Origin: Phycisphaerales bacterium Planc_01
Lineage (GTDB): Bacteria > Planctomycetota > Phycisphaerae > Sedimentisphaerales > Anaerobacaceae
Length of the DNA stretch: 64,000 bases
NCBI GenBank assembly: GCA_001603075.1
Contig: LVBB01000044.1
Location: 1-64,000, forward strand
Reading direction: 5' to 3'
In this document: positions 62,637-64,000 of the stretch, one piece after another
How positions within the stretch are numbered: the first letter of the stretch is position 1
Layout of the letters: the number at the start of each line of letters is the position of its first letter
Notes under the pieces: generated by a model
Told to the model about the DNA's origin: nothing
Seen by the model: the letters and a program-made list of their open reading frames with translations, nothing else
Database searches by the model: none
Position numbers and translations under genes: made by a program

Positions 62637-63740
62637 TTATCGGTCGACGCGAGCGCCGCTGCCTTTCATAACTTTCTCGACTTCGGCCAGGCTGGCGGTC
62701 GTCGTATCGCCCGGTGTGGTCATCGCCATCGCGCCGTGCGCGGCGCCGTAGTTGACCGTCTCGCTCGGGCTCTTGCCTTCCATCAGCCCATAGATCAGGC
62801 CCGAGGCAAAACTGTCGCCCCCGCCGACGCGGTCGTAGATCTCCAGGCCCTCGCGCAGGACCGCGTCATAGAACTGTCCGTCTATGTAGAGGACCGCCCC
62901 CCAGTCGTTGATCGAGGCGGTCCTGGCGTTGCGCAGCGTGGTGGCGACCGCCTTGAAGTTCGGGAACTCCTTGACCGCCGCTTCGATCATCCGTTTGAAA
63001 TTCGTCGGATCGAGCTTGCTGAAGCTCTTGTCCAGGCCCTTGACCTCGAAGCCGAGGGCGGCGGTGAAGTCCTCCTCGTTGCCGATCATCACATCGACGT
63101 GCGAGGCGATGGCCCGGTTTACCTCGCGGGCCTTGGCCTGCCCGCCGATGTCCTTCCAGAGCGAGTTGCGGAAGTTCAGGTCGTACGAGACGACCGTGCC
63201 GTGCTTCTTGGCGGCGGTGACCGCTTCGAGGATCACGTCCCGCGTGGTCTCCGAAAGCCCGGCGAAGATGCCTCCGGTATGGAACCAGCGGATGCCGTCG
63301 CGGCCGAAGATCGTGTCCCAGTCGATGTCCCCTTTCTTCAGTTGCGACGCGGCGCTGTGGGCCCGGTCGCTGCATCCGACGGCGGCGCGGACGCCGAAGC
63401 CGCGCTCAGTGAAGTTCAGTCCGACGCGGACCTTGCGCCCGATCCCGTCATAGGGGACCCACCGAATGTATTCGGTGCTCACGCCGCCCTGAAAGATCAG
63501 ATCTTCGAGCAGGCGACCGACGGGGTTGTCCACGTTGGCGGTGACGACGGCGGCCCGCTTGCCGAAGCAGCGTTTCAGGCCGCGGGCGACGTTGTATTCG
63601 CCGCCGCCTTCCCAGACGCGGAAATGGCGCGTCGTGTGGATGCGCTCCTCGCCCGGGTCGAGGCGGATCATGATCTCGCCCAGCGAGAGGATGTCGTACT
63701 TGCATTTGGATGCCGGTTTGAGGTCCAACGCCGCCATCAA
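62637..63740 (-). CDS. PfkB-family sugar kinase, 2-dehydro-3-deoxygluconokinase-like
   Basis: The 367-residue kinase has the PfkB features S-L-G-E-I-M-I-R-L-D, W-E-G-G-G-E-Y-N-V-A-R-G-L and the catalytic D-R-V-G-G-G-D-S-F-A-S-G. Closest in kind is the KDG kinase group, which phosphorylates 2-keto-3-deoxygluconate from uronate breakdown; ribose-type substrates cannot be excluded. AAGGAGAG precedes two adjacent ATG codons (63740 and 63737). It starts 21 nt after an incomplete gene and is followed by mtnA. A role in catabolising acidic sugars would fit the polysaccharide-degrading genes elsewhere in the window. Confidence 0.82.
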   Translation of the reverse strand: MMAALDLKPASKCKYDILSLGEIMIRLDPGEERIHTTRHFRVWEGGGEYNVARGLKRCFGKRAAVVTANVDNPVGRLLEDLIFQGGVSTEYIRWVPYDGIGRKVRVGLNFTERGFGVRAAVGCSDRAHSAASQLKKGDIDWDTIFGRDGIRWFHTGGIFAGLSETTRDVILEAVTAAKKHGTVVSYDLNFRNSLWKDIGGQAKAREVNRAIASHVDVMIGNEEDFTAALGFEVKGLDKSFSKLDPTNFKRMIEAAVKEFPNFKAVATTLRNARTASINDWGAVLYIDGQFYDAVLREGLEIYDRVGGGDSFASGLIYGLMEGKSPSETVNYGAAHGAMAMTTPGDTTTASLAEVEKVMKGSGARVDR

Positions 63741-63761
63741 GGCTCTCCTTCTTCCAAGTGG

Positions 63762-64000
63762 TTAGGCTTTGTAGATTTTGCCTTCGCGATAGTCCTGCCA
63801 TGCCGGCTCGAACGCTTTTCGCTCGGTCGGCACGGGTCGCGGTGTCACCGTGGTGCACTTGAACAGGTCGGCGGCCTTCGGATCGAGCTCGATTCGCAGG
63901 ATCGACTTACGCAGCTTCTCATTCTCCGGCTTGAACCGCAGCGGGGCTCCGGTCGCCTGGTCGATTACGTCGGCGTGGATCTCCACACCGTCGGGGGCCA
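63762..64000 (-). CDS. C-terminus of an unidentified gene cut by the window end
   Basis: Only the last 78 or so codons are present; the frame stays open to the window edge, so the true start lies beyond 64000. The visible part reads A-P-D-G-V-E-I-H-A-D-V-I-D, then R-F-K-P-E-N-E-K-L-R-K-S-I-L-R-I-E-L and ends Q-D-Y-R-E-G-K-I-Y-K-A. I cannot name a family from it. It is separated from the PfkB gene by 21 nt and is probably in the same operon, so a role in the same sugar pathway is likely but unproven. Confidence 0.55.
   Translation of the reverse strand, partial: APDGVEIHADVIDQATGAPLRFKPENEKLRKSILRIELDPKAADLFKCTTVTPRPVPTERKAFEPAWQDYREGKIYKA

Overview
The window is GC-rich bacterial chromosome with about 46 protein-coding genes. 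I see no rRNA, tRNA, CRISPR array or intact insertion sequence. The gene content suggests a Planctomycetota member, probably of the Phycisphaerae/Sedimentisphaerales type. It has many secreted glycoside hydrolases and LamG/discoidin proteins, Tat-exported Gfo/Idh oxidoreductases, secreted HEAT-repeat proteins, an orphan RHS core, and a small dcw-type cluster (murC-murB-ddl-ftsQ) with no ftsA or ftsZ after it. This placement is inferred from gene families and was not tested by phylogeny. Shine-Dalgarno signals are usually clear, and several intergenic gaps carry good sigma70-like -35/-10 pairs, which I used to choose start codons.

Layout. 0-6 kb: a secreted protein of unknown function, a truncated RHS core, a short aminotransferase relic, a K+/H+ antiporter and an AlaC-like aminotransferase. 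6.2-11.2 kb: a 1439-residue SNF2-family helicase and a BrnT/CopG toxin-antitoxin pair. 11.3-23.2 kb: a saccharolytic block (GH5; GH97; beta-helix protein with a CBM6-like insert; Gfo/Idh/MocA oxidoreductase; a putative clan GH-A hydrolase; GH78 alpha-L-rhamnosidase). It probably acts outside the cytoplasm on a rhamnose- and glucose/galactose-containing polysaccharide. 23.4-31.4 kb: lnt with a HEAT-repeat lipoprotein, a large LamG/discoidin protein, dprA and a STAS protein. 31.4-41.6 kb: three large secreted subtilases around a divergent promoter region, two of them a tandem duplication. 41.9-47.0 kb: an ACT protein, then murC-murB-ddl-ftsQ. 47-50.3 kb (minus): a DUF433/PIN-like toxin-antitoxin pair coupled to two YkgJ-type cysteine-cluster proteins, and ilvD. 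50.4-56.9 kb: a likely operon of two related lipoproteins, a HIT protein, a dGTPase-like HD protein, a TlpA-like thioredoxin, pgpA and uppP. 57-64 kb: two uncharacterised proteins, a TIM-barrel isomerase, a NifU-like protein, and a minus-strand operon of an unidentified partial gene, a PfkB kinase, mtnA and a HEAT-repeat protein.

The most unusual signals are: a dispersed family of double-palindrome elements with a tagggt/GTAGG-type edge, one copy of which lies in frame inside lnt; the orphan RHS tip truncated at such a repeat; the DUF433-PIN-YkgJ-YkgJ operon with 4-nt GTGA overlaps; the subtilases with a large extra module between catalytic His and Ser; a cell-division cluster that stops at ftsQ; and mtnA, whose conserved N-terminus and ribosome-binding site lie upstream of its first ATG.
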